A DNA stretch of 64,000 nucleotides from Bartonella sp. M0283 (GCF_016100455.1 NZ_JACFSK010000001.1:992001-1056000), one strand, 5' to 3'; positions 1 through 10,063 are shown, numbered from the stretch's first letter. Notes: generated by a model from the letters alone, not told the origin. Numbers and translations are program-made.

Positions 1-813
1 CGTATCGAGCAAGAAATCGGTGTTACTGTCTCGATCGGTTTGTCGTATTGCAAGTTTCTGGCAAAAATTGCGTCCGATCTTGATAAACCGCGTGGCTTTT
101 CGATCATCGGCGAACATGAAGCACTCGCATTTCTTGCAAAACAACCTGTAACAAAAATATGGGGTGTCGGTTCCGCTTTAGCGCAAAAATTATCCCATGA
201 CGGAATTACTACAGTGGGTGAACTTCAACAGCTGGATGAAGCATTACTCATCAAACGGTATGGACAAATGGGCCAGCGCCTTTATCGGTTGTCGCGCGGG
301 CAAGATAATCGGCCGGTTCAACCTGAACGAGAAATGAAGAGCATATCTTCTGAAACGACCTTCATGAGTGATTTATCAAATGCGGAAGACTTGATACCGG
401 TTTTACGAATGTTGTCTGAAAAAGTTTCAGCACGACTGAAGACAAGTGAAATTGCCGGGCAAACTGTTGTTTTGAAGTTAAAGACCAAAGATTTCAAAAC
501 GCGAACCCGTAACCAGAGCCTTGATGACCCGACACAGACTGCTGACCGAATTTTTCGCGTAGGGCTAAGATTATTGCAAAAGGAACTTGATGGAACAAAA
601 TTCCGGCTACTCGGAATAGGTGTCCAGCAATTATCGAAAGCCTCTCATTTATATGATAATGATCTTCTCGACCCATTTCAGCACAAAAGGGCGGTTGCTG
701 AAACTGCTATGGATAAACTCCGTGCCAAATTCGGAAATAAATCAATCGAAACCGGCTACACATTCGGAAAAAATATTTCCTTGCACAAAACACTGGATGA
801 CAAATCCCGATAA
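1..813 (+). CDS. dinB: DNA polymerase IV (DinB), 5' end outside window
   Basis: Y-family error-prone polymerase that copies past DNA lesions. The frame is open from base 1, so the N-terminal palm with the catalytic acidic residues lies outside the window; about 270 C-terminal residues are present. The visible start has the Y-family stretch [19 protein letters not shown], then the thumb helix-hairpin-helix ([11 protein letters not shown]) and the little-finger domain (ETTF onward). A TTG at 40 could be mistaken for a start, but the homology runs upstream of it. It converges with the suf operon. Identification is from family motifs. Confidence 0.9.
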   Translation, partial: RIEQEIGVTVSIGLSYCKFLAKIASDLDKPRGFSIIGEHEALAFLAKQPVTKIWGVGSALAQKLSHDGITTVGELQQLDEALLIKRYGQMGQRLYRLSRGQDNRPVQPEREMKSISSETTFMSDLSNAEDLIPVLRMLSEKVSARLKTSEIAGQTVVLKLKTKDFKTRTRNQSLDDPTQTADRIFRVGLRLLQKELDGTKFRLLGIGVQQLSKASHLYDNDLLDPFQHKRAVAETAMDKLRAKFGNKSIETGYTFGKNISLHKTLDDKSR

Positions 814-1130
814 AGCAGAAAATCGTTATTTTCCGAATGATAAAAAGGTTCGCAAATTTCGCTCGAAAAGAAAAGCCATGTCGGTTTTACCTGTTAAAAC
901 TCTGTCTTTTTCACACGTTTAGACTTAATGCTTAATTCGCATATCTATATCCAAACAATATAGCCTGAAGAATGTCGGCTTTATTGAATTTTTGATTATA
1001 AAGAGCCCTCTTCTTCCGGCTTCAACTCTGGAAGAACAACCCTATTTTCAATCACATGTCCGAAATTGAATATGTCTAAAAAATTCAATATATTCTCATC
1101 GGGCAACAATTATAATCAAGACAAAAGTGG
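814..1130. other. Intergenic region between convergent dinB and sufT
   Basis: About 317 bases without a supported gene. An imperfect inverted pair (cttcttccgg / ctggaagaac, about 1008-1036) could form a weak hairpin but lacks a clear T-tract. Many suf operons carry a sufA/iscA-type carrier next to sufT; no remnant of its C-terminal CGCG motif was seen here on either strand. Confidence 0.5.
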
Positions 1131-1535
1131 TTAATACCAGCCAAGAGCAATCTGGGCTTCTTCAGACATTCTATCCGGCGTCCAAGGTGGATCAAATGTC
1201 ATATTGACCTCGACATGCGAAACGCCCTCTACCGCACCGACGGCATTTTCTACCCAGCTCGGCATATCACCTGCGACTGGACATCCCGGAGCAGTCAAAG
1301 TCATATCGATTTTTACAGTGCGATCGTCTTCGATATCGATTTTGTAGACCAGACCCAGCTCGTAAATATCGGCGGGAATTTCAGGGTCGAAGACTGTTTT
1401 TAAAGCATTGATGATATCGTCCGTCATGCGATCAAGTTCGGCAGGAGGAATCGTTGAAGTGTTTGCTGCAACAACATGATCGCTCCAATCACCTACCGGC
1501 TCGGCAGTATGAATTTTGTTGTCGGAATCACTCAT
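1131..1535 (-). CDS. sufT: SufT, MIP18/DUF59-family Fe-S assembly factor
   Basis: Small cytosolic accessory factor for Fe-S cluster maturation, 134 residues. The MIP18/DUF59 core is visible: DDIINALKTVFDPEIPADIYELGLVY, then the family motif TLTAPGCPVAGDMPSWVE with its conserved Cys, and a DPPWTPDRM tail. The frame is open further upstream to 1661, but ATG at 1535 is preferred: it has a GGAGG ribosome site and overlaps the sufS stop by 8 bases, which suggests translational coupling. It is the last gene of the leftward suf operon. Confidence 0.9.
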   Translation of the reverse strand: MSDSDNKIHTAEPVGDWSDHVVAANTSTIPPAELDRMTDDIINALKTVFDPEIPADIYELGLVYKIDIEDDRTVKIDMTLTAPGCPVAGDMPSWVENAVGAVEGVSHVEVNMTFDPPWTPDRMSEEAQIALGWY

Positions 1536-2772
1536 TAAAAAACCTCCTTGCCTTTTCCAACGCTTCGGCAAGCTGATCGACATCATCGCGATCATTATAC
1601 ATTGCAAAAGATGCACGACAGGTCGATGTGACATGAAAGCGATTAAGGAGCGGTTGGGCACAATGGGTTCCAGCTCTCACGGCTACTCCCTGACGGTCAA
1701 TATACATTGAGACATCGTGGGGATGAATTCCTTCGAGTTGGAACGAGATAATGCCACCCTTATCAGGAGCACGCCCGAAAATACGCAACGAATTGATCGC
1801 CCCGAGCCGTTCATGAGCATAGGCCGTCAGTGCTTTCTCGTGTGCCTCGAGAGCTTTACGATCTTTCGACATAATATATTCGAGAGCAACCCCCAATCCG
1901 ATAGCTTGCACAATCGGCGGAGTTCCTGCTTCAAAGCGATGAGGCGGTTCATTGTAAGTGATCTTGTCAACGCTCACGTCTTCAATCATCTCGCCGCCGC
2001 CCTGAAACGGATGCATCTCTTGCAATCGGTCTTTTTTGCCGTAAAGAACGCCAATACCTGTCGGGCCATAAAGCTTGTGGCCAGTCATTACATACCAGTC
2101 GCAATCAAGATCTTGAACATCGACTGTCAAATGAACAGATCCTTGCGCCCCGTCGATCAAAACCGGAATATTCCGCTCATGAGCGGCCTTTATCATCTCT
2201 TTGACCGGTGGCACTGTGCCGAGGGTGTTAGACATATGGGTGACTGCCACAAGTTTCGTCTTTTCGGTCAATGCCTTTTCGAAATCCTCCAAATGGAGAA
2301 CTCCATCGTCGTCAACCGGCACAAAAACAAGTTTTACGCCCTTGACTTCGCGTATAAAATGCCAGGGAACGATATTGGAATGATGTTCCATAATCGTCAG
2401 AACAATTTCGTCACCTTCCGAAAAACGCGGCATTCCATATCCATATGCAACAGTATTGATGGCTTCAGTCGCGTTTTTGGTGAAGACAATTTCTTCATGA
2501 GATGAAGCATTCACGAATTTACGAACGCTTTCTCTGGCTTTTTCATAAAGCTCGGTTGCAGTGTTCGACAAAAAATGAAGGCCACGATGAACGTTGGCAT
2601 AGCTTGTCCGATAGACCTCGTCCATAGCCTCCAGCACCTGCTTCGGCTTCTGGGCCGAAGCAGCATTATCAAGATAAGCCAGACGTTTACCGTAGATTTT
2701 CCGATCAAGGATCGGAAAATCACGCCGTATTTGATTGATATCGAAAGACGAAGACGTTTGGTCTGTCATCAT
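1528..2772 (-). CDS. sufS: Cysteine desulfurase SufS (group II)
   Basis: PLP-dependent enzyme that takes sulfur from cysteine as a persulfide for Fe-S cluster building on SufBCD. 414 residues, the usual SufS length. The PLP-binding lysine sits in TGHKLYGPTGIG (about Lys233) and the catalytic cysteine in RAGTHCAQPLL (about Cys371), the short-loop arrangement of group II enzymes. It follows sufD after 9 bases and overlaps sufT. A second, IscS/NifS-type desulfurase lies upstream of sufB (6572-7717), so the locus encodes two sulfur donors. Confidence 0.96.
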   Translation of the reverse strand: MMTDQTSSSFDINQIRRDFPILDRKIYGKRLAYLDNAASAQKPKQVLEAMDEVYRTSYANVHRGLHFLSNTATELYEKARESVRKFVNASSHEEIVFTKNATEAINTVAYGYGMPRFSEGDEIVLTIMEHHSNIVPWHFIREVKGVKLVFVPVDDDGVLHLEDFEKALTEKTKLVAVTHMSNTLGTVPPVKEMIKAAHERNIPVLIDGAQGSVHLTVDVQDLDCDWYVMTGHKLYGPTGIGVLYGKKDRLQEMHPFQGGGEMIEDVSVDKITYNEPPHRFEAGTPPIVQAIGLGVALEYIMSKDRKALEAHEKALTAYAHERLGAINSLRIFGRAPDKGGIISFQLEGIHPHDVSMYIDRQGVAVRAGTHCAQPLLNRFHVTSTCRASFAMYNDRDDVDQLAEALEKARRFFNE

Positions 2773-2781
2773 TATTCCTTC

Positions 2782-4062
2782 TTAAAGGTGCTTTTCCAAC
2801 CATTGATTAATGAGAGCAACAATGACGTCTTTCATTTGATCGTTTTCCACGTCATCAATCAATTGCGAGACAAAAGCCTTTACCAGTAATCCGCGAGCGA
2901 CAGATTCTTCGATACCGCGCGCCATCAGATAAAAGAGTTGTTCGTGATCGATCTCCGCAACTGTAGAACCGTGACCGCAAGCAACATCATCGGCGAAAAT
3001 TTCAAGTTCGGGTTTCGAATCGAATTCTGCGTCATCCGATAAGATGAGGCTATTGCACGTCATCCGGGCATCGGTTTTCTGAGCTTCTCTGGAAACCTTG
3101 ATCATACCCTGAAACGCACCTCTTGCCTTATCAGCTACGACGTTACGGACAATTTCGGTCGAAACAGTATCTTCGCCAATGTGACGGACAAACATTGTAA
3201 CGTCGCTATGACTGGCGCCTGCAAGGAGATTGATCGTCCTCAATTGGAAGTTCCCTCCCTCGCCCGGCATCTCGATGTCAATTTCCTGCCGGTTCAACTC
3301 ACTTGCGACATTCACAATGTAAAGGGTCAGTTTTGCTTTCTTATCAAGATTGGCGAGAAACTTGGAAAACTGCGTCGCATCGAAACCCCGATCACGAATG
3401 ATAATCCAGGTTACATCTGCGCCCTCGCCTATTTTGAGGTCTTGCACGGAAGTTACAAATGTGGGCTTTTCTCCACCCAACTGTCTTTCAATGAAAGTAA
3501 CCGAGCTGTTATTTCCTACTTTGATTTGGGAATAGGCGTGAGCCTGACCACCCGGATTGATCATTTGCAATTCAACCGGATCAGCAATTTTTGTACCCTC
3601 TGCTACTTCGAGAAGCCAGCCATCTGTAACAAAAGCGGTATTGACCTGACCGACAAAATCATCGTCGGAAATATCCGGCTTCAGGGTGAAATGCTCGTTA
3701 GCAAGTTCATCGGCCACGCGTTTTGTCGTTATCGATTGCACTTGTGGAGCATCAAGTGTTTTGCCGTTAAATATGGCAAATACAGAATCCTTCGGCAGAA
3801 GCGGGTCACGAGATAATCCGTCACCTTCATCACTGAAGTTCGGGATTGTCTTCAACAAGGTACGCAAATCGGTGTAATGCCAATATTCACGTTTTCTGGA
3901 CGGTATGCCCACACGTTTGAACTGTTCTACCACGCTATCCCGCGTTGACATAACCTCACTATTTCCAGGAAAATCACCCAATTTTTGACCAAAAATATCG
4001 ACTATTGCCTGTTCTGCAGCAGTCATTTCCGGTTTTTTATCGACTTTGGAGGTTTCACTCAT
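2782..4062 (-). CDS. sufD: Fe-S assembly scaffold protein SufD
   Basis: Partner of SufB in the SufBC2D scaffold complex. 426 residues. The N-terminal region contains the GIPSRKREYWHYTDLR segment typical of SufD/SufB N-domains, followed by the beta-helix core and the C-terminal block DDVACGHGSTVAEIDHEQLFYLMARGI, matching SufD. The start overlaps the sufC stop by 8 bases, implying coupled translation. SufD has the structural role in the complex; the sulfur-accepting residues are on SufB (family knowledge). Confidence 0.95.
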   Translation of the reverse strand: MSETSKVDKKPEMTAAEQAIVDIFGQKLGDFPGNSEVMSTRDSVVEQFKRVGIPSRKREYWHYTDLRTLLKTIPNFSDEGDGLSRDPLLPKDSVFAIFNGKTLDAPQVQSITTKRVADELANEHFTLKPDISDDDFVGQVNTAFVTDGWLLEVAEGTKIADPVELQMINPGGQAHAYSQIKVGNNSSVTFIERQLGGEKPTFVTSVQDLKIGEGADVTWIIIRDRGFDATQFSKFLANLDKKAKLTLYIVNVASELNRQEIDIEMPGEGGNFQLRTINLLAGASHSDVTMFVRHIGEDTVSTEIVRNVVADKARGAFQGMIKVSREAQKTDARMTCNSLILSDDAEFDSKPELEIFADDVACGHGSTVAEIDHEQLFYLMARGIEESVARGLLVKAFVSQLIDDVENDQMKDVIVALINQWLEKHL

Positions 4063-4828
4063 GTCCTTCCTCCGCTTCTACCTTGTCGATAATGTCGGCA
4101 TAACCCGTTTGTTCGAGCTGCATCGCCAATGTCTTATCGCCAGTCTTAACGATTTTACCTTTATAGAGGACATGCACAGTATCCGGCACAATATAGTCCA
4201 GAAGTCTTTGATAGTGGGTTATGACCATGAACGAACGGTCCGGAGAGCGTAAAGCATTGACACCGTTTGCCACAATTTTCAACGCATCAATATCAAGGCC
4301 TGAATCTGTCTCGTCAAGAATACAGAGCTTCGGTTCCAGCAACAGCATCTGGAGTATTTCTGCCCGTTTCTTTTCACCACCGGAAAAACCGACATTGAGA
4401 GGACGCTTGAGCATGCTCATATCCATCTCGAGTTCAGCAACGCCCGCTTTTACTTTTTTCAAGAATTCGGGCACTTTCAATTCTTCTTCGCCGCGCGCTT
4501 TTCTCTGGCAATTCATTGCGACTTTCAAAAATTCCATTGTCGCAACGCCCGGTATTTCCATCGGATACTGGAAAGCCAGAAAAACGCCGGTTGCCGCGCG
4601 TTCTGCCGGATCCATATCAAGAAGCGACTTGCCGTTAAAGAGTACTTCTCCGTCCGTCACTTCATAATCGTCACGGCCGGCAAGAATATAGGAAAGCGTT
4701 GATTTACCGGAACCATTCGGCCCCATAATTGCTGCAACTTCGCCATCGTGGATTGTCAAATCCAGACCATGCAGAATTTCTGTCTTGGTTTCGGCTATAC
4801 GTGCATGGAGATTTTTAATTTCTAACAT
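4055..4828 (-). CDS. sufC: Fe-S assembly ATPase SufC
   Basis: Cytosolic ABC-type ATPase driving conformational change in SufBC2D. 257 residues. Walker A GPNGSGKST (36-44), ABC signature SGGEK (149-153) and Walker B CILDETDSGLD (from about 169) are intact, with the switch histidine in VITHYQR. The insertion around MEIPGVATMEFLKVAMN is typical of SufC. It lies between sufB (58-base gap) and sufD (8-base overlap). Confidence 0.97.
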   Translation of the reverse strand: MLEIKNLHARIAETKTEILHGLDLTIHDGEVAAIMGPNGSGKSTLSYILAGRDDYEVTDGEVLFNGKSLLDMDPAERAATGVFLAFQYPMEIPGVATMEFLKVAMNCQRKARGEEELKVPEFLKKVKAGVAELEMDMSMLKRPLNVGFSGGEKKRAEILQMLLLEPKLCILDETDSGLDIDALKIVANGVNALRSPDRSFMVITHYQRLLDYIVPDTVHVLYKGKIVKTGDKTLAMQLEQTGYADIIDKVEAEEGHE

Positions 4829-4886
4829 TTTTAAATCCTATTTTGTGGACACTTATAAGGCCCCCAACAAAAAACAACAGCTTCAG

Positions 4887-6398
4887 TTAGCCGACACTAC
4901 CTTCAAGACTGATGCCAATAAGCTTTTGGGCTTCAACCGCAAATTCCATCGGTAATTCCTGAATAACTTCTTTGACAAAGCCATTTACAATAAGAGCAAT
5001 CGCTTCTTCTTCCGGAATGCCCCGCTGCATAACGTAGAACAGCTGATCTTCGGAAATCTTCGACGTCGTGGCCTCGTGCTCGAATTTTGCCGTCGCGTTT
5101 TTCGCTTCAATGTAAGGGGCTGTGTGAGCACCACAATTATTGCCAATCAACAGACTGTCACATTGCGTGAAGTTACGGGCATTGGTGGCTTTGCGATGGG
5201 CCGAGATTTGTCCACGATAAGTATTATTGGAAAATCCGGCTGAAATACCTTTGGAAATAACACGACTTGATGTGTTCTTTCCAAGATGGATCATCTTTGT
5301 GCCTGAATCGATCTGCTGGTGTCCATTGGAAACTGCAATGGAATAGAATTCACCACGTGTATTATCACCACGCAACAGGCATGAAGGATATTTCCAGGTT
5401 ATCGCTGAGCCGGTTTCAACCTGTGTCCAGGAAATTTTTGAATTGTCACCGCGACAATCACCACGCTTGGTAACGAAATTGAAAATTCCGCCTTTGCCGT
5501 CTTTATCACCCGGATACCAGTTCTGAACTGTTGAATATTTTATTTCTGCATCCTTCTGGGCGATAAGTTCGACAACCGCCGCATGCAGCTGGTTCTCGTC
5601 GCGTTGGGGCGCTGTACAACCTTCAAGATAGGATACATAGGCACCTTCATCGGCTATAATCAATGTGCGTTCGAATTGGCCGGTATTGCGTTCGTTAATA
5701 CGGAAATAAGTCGACAGCTCCATTGGACAACGAACACCTTTAGGAACGTAAATAAATGACCCGTCCGTGAAAACCGCCGCATTAAGCGCCGCATAAAAGT
5801 TGTCTCCGGCAGGAACAACCGAGCCGAGATACTGCTTTATGAGATCAGGATGCTCACGTATCGCTTCCGATATCGAGCAGAATATAACACCTGAACGGAT
5901 CAATTCTTTCTTGAATGTCGTGACCACAGAAACCGAATCGAACACCGCATCGACCGCAACGCGACCGGATGCATAAACATTATCGTCCAATTGTGAAGGT
6001 TCTGCTTGCTTACGTACGCCCGCGAGAATTTCTTGTTCTTTTAAAGGAATGCCAAGCTTCTCATAAGTATTCAGCAATGTAGGATCAACTTCATCCAGAG
6101 ACTTTGGTGCATTCTGACTTTTAGGCGCCGAATAATATGAAATTGCCTGAAAATCTATCTTGGGGATTTCCAGACGAGCCCAATGGGGCTCTTCCATAGT
6201 CAACCAATGCCGGAATGCTTTCAGTCGCAACTCCAGCATCCATTCCGGCTCCTGCTTTTTTGCAGAAATCAAACGGATAATATCTTCGTTAAGACCTAAC
6301 GGGGCTTTATCTGCCTCGATCTTGGTTTCAAAACCGTATTTATACTGGTCCACATCAATTTCACGGACCTGACTTATAGTTTCCTGCACTGCAGGCAT
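4887..6398 (-). CDS. sufB: Fe-S assembly scaffold protein SufB
   Basis: Core scaffold on which nascent Fe-S clusters form, with SufC and SufD. The start ATG at 6398 ([10 protein letters not shown]) is chosen because an AGGAGG-type ribosome site lies just upstream; the frame extends 21 codons further to 6461 without such support. 503 residues, as usual for SufB. Recognisable blocks are [43 protein letters not shown], and the C-terminal [23 protein letters not shown] probable iron-responsive box lies 136 bases upstream, so transcription may start here as well as upstream of the desulfurase gene. Confidence 0.96.
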   Translation of the reverse strand: MPAVQETISQVREIDVDQYKYGFETKIEADKAPLGLNEDIIRLISAKKQEPEWMLELRLKAFRHWLTMEEPHWARLEIPKIDFQAISYYSAPKSQNAPKSLDEVDPTLLNTYEKLGIPLKEQEILAGVRKQAEPSQLDDNVYASGRVAVDAVFDSVSVVTTFKKELIRSGVIFCSISEAIREHPDLIKQYLGSVVPAGDNFYAALNAAVFTDGSFIYVPKGVRCPMELSTYFRINERNTGQFERTLIIADEGAYVSYLEGCTAPQRDENQLHAAVVELIAQKDAEIKYSTVQNWYPGDKDGKGGIFNFVTKRGDCRGDNSKISWTQVETGSAITWKYPSCLLRGDNTRGEFYSIAVSNGHQQIDSGTKMIHLGKNTSSRVISKGISAGFSNNTYRGQISAHRKATNARNFTQCDSLLIGNNCGAHTAPYIEAKNATAKFEHEATTSKISEDQLFYVMQRGIPEEEAIALIVNGFVKEVIQELPMEFAVEAQKLIGISLEGSVG

Positions 6399-6533
6399 GG
6401 GCTTCTCCCTCCTGGCCGGGTCAAAAACCGGCAGTTGTCGATTATACCAAAATAAGCACAACTTGATTTAGTGTCTCGATCGCCGGACTTCAATGAAAAA
6501 CATGATAAATCTAGTCAAGCTTATTTGACCTTG

Positions 6534-6550
6534 TTTAAAACAGTTCTAAA
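6534..6550 (-). promoter_or_regulatory. Probable Irr-type iron control element upstream of sufB
   Basis: The sequence TTTAAAACAGTTCTAAA is a near-perfect inverted repeat that differs by one base from the rhizobial iron control element TTTAGAA-N3-TTCTAAA bound by Irr. It lies in the 173-base gap between the desulfurase gene and sufB. In rhizobia, suf operons are known to respond to iron through Irr and RirA, so position and sequence agree. Binding is inferred. Confidence 0.55.
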
Positions 6551-6571
6551 GAAGATTTCAAGTGCTGTTTT

Positions 6572-7717
6572 TTAATTTTTTGAATTCCGGATGATTTTTT
6601 CAAAAGCAGAGAGAAAGTCATCAATGTTTTTCAAGCTTGTGCGTTTGCCTGTAGAAACCCGGATTGCCCCATCAGGTACATGACACCCCATTGCGGCGAG
6701 AACACCACTTTGTTTTACTTTTCCCGAGGAACAAGCCGATCCGGCCGAAACCGCAAATCCGGCAAGATCAAAACCGATTTGCAGCGTTTCCGCTTTTAAA
6801 CCTTCAACAGCAAAATAGGTTGTGTTCGGTAAACGCGACGATTTTTCTCCAAAAATAACAAGATTGTTACTCAATTGATGCAACCCGTGTTCCAGACGCA
6901 TTTGAAGCGCTTTAGAATGGTCTAAATCCTGAGTTGTTGGTTTTTGTTCCATCGCTGCACCGAAAGCGGCGATGAGCGGAACTGACTCTGTGCCGGAGCG
7001 GAAGCCTTTTTCCTGCCCGCCGCCCAATATAAGCGGTTGTGGCATAAGAGCACTTCCTGTGGCGACAAATGCTCCGATGCCTTTGGGCCCACCGATTTTA
7101 TGTGCTGCGACAATAAAGAAATCCCCTCCGGAGCTTGCAACATCCACGGGGAGTTTGCCTATATATTGAACGATGTCGACAACAAGAACGCCGCCCGTCT
7201 GTTTGACAATATCGGCAATTTTTCTCACTGGCTGGATGACACCGGTTTCACCGTTGGCTGCCTGAATAGCAACCATTGGCAGACCTTCGGATTTATCATG
7301 AGCCGAGAGTTTTCGTTCAAGCTCGTCCAGGTTGATGATGCCATTTTCATCAACATCGATAATTTCTTGCTGGTCTTTTTTAAATCGGCCGCCTTTTCCG
7401 ATGCAGGGATGTTCGGTTGCTCCTATGTAAACTTTGGAAAAGTGAACATCCGAACGTCCCATTTTGTAATCGGGTGTAAGGAGCGTCATTGCCGCCTCCG
7501 TTGCACCGGAGGTAAAAACAACGTGATCCGGCTCGGTATGAAGGCGGTTAGCGACCTGCCGCCGTGCTTTTTCCAGCAAGGCTTTCGCGGCACGCCCTTC
7601 CCGATGGACTGAGGAAGGATTGCCATATACGTCAAGTGCGCTCACCAAAGCGTTGCGGGCAGCATCTGACAAAGGCGTTGTAGCATTATAATCGAGATAG
7701 CATCTTGAAGATGACAT
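6572..7717 (-). CDS. Cysteine desulfurase, IscS/NifS type
   Basis: PLP-dependent cysteine desulfurase of group I, 381 residues, beginning SRCYLDYNATTPLSDAARNAL as in NifS/IscS proteins. The PLP lysine is in AAHKIGGPKG (about Lys207) and the catalytic cysteine in SAGSACSSGKV (about Cys329), followed by the long flexible loop of group I enzymes. It is the first gene of the rhizobial-style suf locus, where it is often named sufS2 or iscS-like. It is slightly shorter than enterobacterial IscS. It may also supply sulfur for tRNA thiolation; that is inference. Confidence 0.9.
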   Translation of the reverse strand: MSSSRCYLDYNATTPLSDAARNALVSALDVYGNPSSVHREGRAAKALLEKARRQVANRLHTEPDHVVFTSGATEAAMTLLTPDYKMGRSDVHFSKVYIGATEHPCIGKGGRFKKDQQEIIDVDENGIINLDELERKLSAHDKSEGLPMVAIQAANGETGVIQPVRKIADIVKQTGGVLVVDIVQYIGKLPVDVASSGGDFFIVAAHKIGGPKGIGAFVATGSALMPQPLILGGGQEKGFRSGTESVPLIAAFGAAMEQKPTTQDLDHSKALQMRLEHGLHQLSNNLVIFGEKSSRLPNTTYFAVEGLKAETLQIGFDLAGFAVSAGSACSSGKVKQSGVLAAMGCHVPDGAIRVSTGKRTSLKNIDDFLSAFEKIIRNSKN

Positions 7718-7802
7718 ATGGAGGCCTCGTAATTTTTATTATTTCAAACGCATCCATAACGCAATTTCCTTGAAAAGTGCACCCATTACAGACTATCTAA
7801 CG

Positions 7803-7820
7803 CTTAGAATAAATTTTAAA
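7803..7820. promoter_or_regulatory. Weak Irr-box-like sequence in divergent promoter region
   Basis: CTTAGAATAAATTTTAAA between the desulfurase gene (leftward) and the hydrolase gene (rightward) resembles an iron control element, but the half-sites are one base further apart than usual. It is listed because the downstream operon is iron-linked and carries a better box before sufB. Confidence 0.2.
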
Positions 7821-7898
7821 CATGAAAAACAGTTTGAATTTACCGATATCCATTTATGTCACAACGGAAATTCAAGCTGATGAAGTAAGGAGTACTTG

Positions 7899-8573
7899 AT
7901 GCCTGAAGTCATTTTCAATGGTCCTGCGGGTCGCCTTGAAGGCCGTTATCAACCCTCGCCGGAAAAAAATGCTCCTATAGCCATTATTCTCCATCCACAT
8001 CCCCAATTTGGCGGTACGATGAATAACAAGATCGTTTATGATCTTTTCTATATGTTCCAGCAACGCGGATTTACCACCTTGCGTTTCAACTTCCGCAGTA
8101 TCGGACGCAGTCAAGGTGAATTCGATCATGGAGCCGGCGAGTTGTCCGATGCCGCAGCAGCACTCGATTGGGTACAGGCACTGCATCCGGATTCGAAAAA
8201 TTGTTGGGTGGCCGGTTATTCTTTCGGCGCATGGATCGGCATGCAGCTCTTGATGCGTCGACCTGAAATCGAAGGGTTTATATCGGTCGCTCCACAGCCC
8301 AATATATATGATTTTTCTTTTCTTGCTCCCTGCCCTTCGTCGGGCCTCATCATTCATGGCGACGCTGATCGTGTTGCTCCGGTAAAAGACGTTCAGGGCC
8401 TCGTGGACAAGCTTAAAACACAAAAGGGAATTACGATAACCCAGCAAATTCTTGAAGGTGCAAACCACTTTTTTGCTGGTCAGGTTGACGAACTTATTGA
8501 TGATTGCGCCAATTATCTCGACCGGCGTCTTAATGGCGAATTATCCGAGCCGCGTATGAAACGGTTAAGATAA
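7899..8573 (+). CDS. Alpha/beta hydrolase (COG2945-like)
   Basis: Cytosolic serine hydrolase of about 224 residues. Visible elements are the oxyanion region LHPHPQFGGTMNNKIV, the nucleophile elbow GYSFGAW, the acid in HGDADRVAP and the catalytic histidine in GANHFF. The start is ATG at 7899, with AAGTAAGGAG just upstream; a TTG one codon earlier is unlikely. The substrate is not predictable. The gene is monocistronic, divergent from the suf locus and closed by a strong terminator at 8611-8644. Confidence 0.88.
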   Translation: MPEVIFNGPAGRLEGRYQPSPEKNAPIAIILHPHPQFGGTMNNKIVYDLFYMFQQRGFTTLRFNFRSIGRSQGEFDHGAGELSDAAAALDWVQALHPDSKNCWVAGYSFGAWIGMQLLMRRPEIEGFISVAPQPNIYDFSFLAPCPSSGLIIHGDADRVAPVKDVQGLVDKLKTQKGITITQQILEGANHFFAGQVDELIDDCANYLDRRLNGELSEPRMKRLR

Positions 8574-8610
8574 AACTTTTCACTATTTGCTACTATTTTC
8601 CTCCAAAATA

Positions 8611-8644
8611 GGTTCATGCGAGAGTTTCCGCATGGACCTTTTTT
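8611..8644 (+). terminator. Intrinsic terminator after the hydrolase gene
   Basis: A 10-bp stem (GGTTCATGCG with CGCATGGACC, one G-T pair) and an 8-base loop are followed directly by a run of six T. Confidence 0.9.
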
Positions 8645-8794
8645 AATGAGCGTAATCGGTTTCAGAAAAAACTTTCACTGCCCATATCAAAATTCGAAAC
8701 TCATAATTGAGACATCCGATAAAACAGTTTTTCGGTGACTGTCGAAACGGTGGATTTTGCCGCTTGCCTACCCCAATTTTAAAATTTGTTTTAT

Positions 8795-9952
8795 TCAATT
8801 TGCGGTTATATTGCGATCCGGTGTCGTATTCTGGTGTCGTGCAAGACGGCCGCCCGATTGTGGTGTTAGACAACCGGTTGTGGTTGGAAATGTTATCGGC
8901 AAGTTATAAATGGACCTTATTGCAAGATAAGCCCAAGCCTCTGCTTCTATGAAATCCGAAGAAAGGCCAAGGGACTGCGCCGTTAATGTGATGATTCCGT
9001 ATTTTTGCGTAAGTTCCTCTAATGCCTTTATAATTGCTCTGTTATAAGCCCCGCCTCCAGAGAGGACGAGTGTTTTTGGATAGGTCGGCAAATGTCTGAA
9101 AGAATTGACGATTCCATAAGCAGTTACGAAGCTCAGCGAAGCTGCTCCATCTTCAACAGAAACAGCTTTATCCGTTAAAGGTTTAAAACTACGCCAATCG
9201 AGAGAACCCGGTTTTTTCTGATTAAAAAACGGGTGTTGAGAGTAGGAATTCACAATCCCCTCATGAACAGTTCCGCGTAGACCGGCTTCACCATTGCGAT
9301 CCATCGGGTTTTCGGTTCTCGAATACATCCATTGGTCGATCAAACCATTCCCCGGTCCACAATCAAAAGCATAAAGTGCGTCATTTTTACCAACAAACGT
9401 CAAATTGGAGATTCCACCAATATTAATAAAAGCAACCGGAAAATCGAGTTTATCGGTCAATTTCAAAGCCAAAGCCCGATGATAAACTGGAACCAATGGC
9501 GCCCCTTGTCCACCATGTTTCATATCGTTTGATCTCAGGTCGAAAACAACATCAATGCCACACTCTTGTGCAAGCATTGCCCCGTCGCCTATCTGGATAG
9601 TCAATCCTATCTCGGGTTTATGGAGTATAGTCTGACCATGGAATCCGATTAAATCCACCTTGCTCGAAGAAATGGAATATTTTTTCAATAATTGATTGAC
9701 CGCAAAGACGTGTTTGACTGTCAGCTCGGTTCCGACATTCAAAACCGATCTTGGAAGGTCGTCTGCCTTCACAACATTTGTCACTTCATCAAGCGTTGAC
9801 TTCAATTTCTTACGAAAAGCAGCATCATATTCACAAGACAAATGGCCGATAATGTTGACGATTTTTTCGCCATCACTTTCAATCAACGCGGCATCAATGC
9901 CATCCATAGAGGTACCACTCATGAGGCCGATCGCCGTTTTTACCGCGCGCAT
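8795..9952 (-). CDS. anmK: Anhydro-N-acetylmuramic acid kinase
   Basis: Phosphorylates and opens 1,6-anhydro-MurNAc released by peptidoglycan turnover, feeding recycling to MurNAc-6-P. 385 residues. The ATP-binding start IGLMSGTSMDGIDAALIE is diagnostic; GFHGQTILH, FNIGGISNLT-like and FDCGPGNGLIDQW blocks and the late LVLSGGGAYN segment follow. It is divergent from tyrS, an arrangement seen in Brucella relatives. With mrcA and amiC nearby, the window holds several cell-wall genes, but anmK is not in an operon with them. Confidence 0.95.
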   Translation of the reverse strand: MRAVKTAIGLMSGTSMDGIDAALIESDGEKIVNIIGHLSCEYDAAFRKKLKSTLDEVTNVVKADDLPRSVLNVGTELTVKHVFAVNQLLKKYSISSSKVDLIGFHGQTILHKPEIGLTIQIGDGAMLAQECGIDVVFDLRSNDMKHGGQGAPLVPVYHRALALKLTDKLDFPVAFINIGGISNLTFVGKNDALYAFDCGPGNGLIDQWMYSRTENPMDRNGEAGLRGTVHEGIVNSYSQHPFFNQKKPGSLDWRSFKPLTDKAVSVEDGAASLSFVTAYGIVNSFRHLPTYPKTLVLSGGGAYNRAIIKALEELTQKYGIITLTAQSLGLSSDFIEAEAWAYLAIRSIYNLPITFPTTTGCLTPQSGGRLARHQNTTPDRNITAN

Positions 9953-10063
9953 AGCTTGTTTCCCGTACTATGTTTCCTTGTGAATCACATATATTCTATG
10001 ATAAAGCCCACAAAACAGTTGAATATTCTTTTCCAAATATAAAATTTTCAGGGAAAAAGTCTG

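Noticed and set aside
1717..2505. 262-codon plus-strand frame
   Set aside because: Entirely antisense to sufS, which has full motif support; no ribosome site or family features.
3181..3816. 211-codon plus-strand frame
   Set aside because: Antisense to sufD with no independent support.
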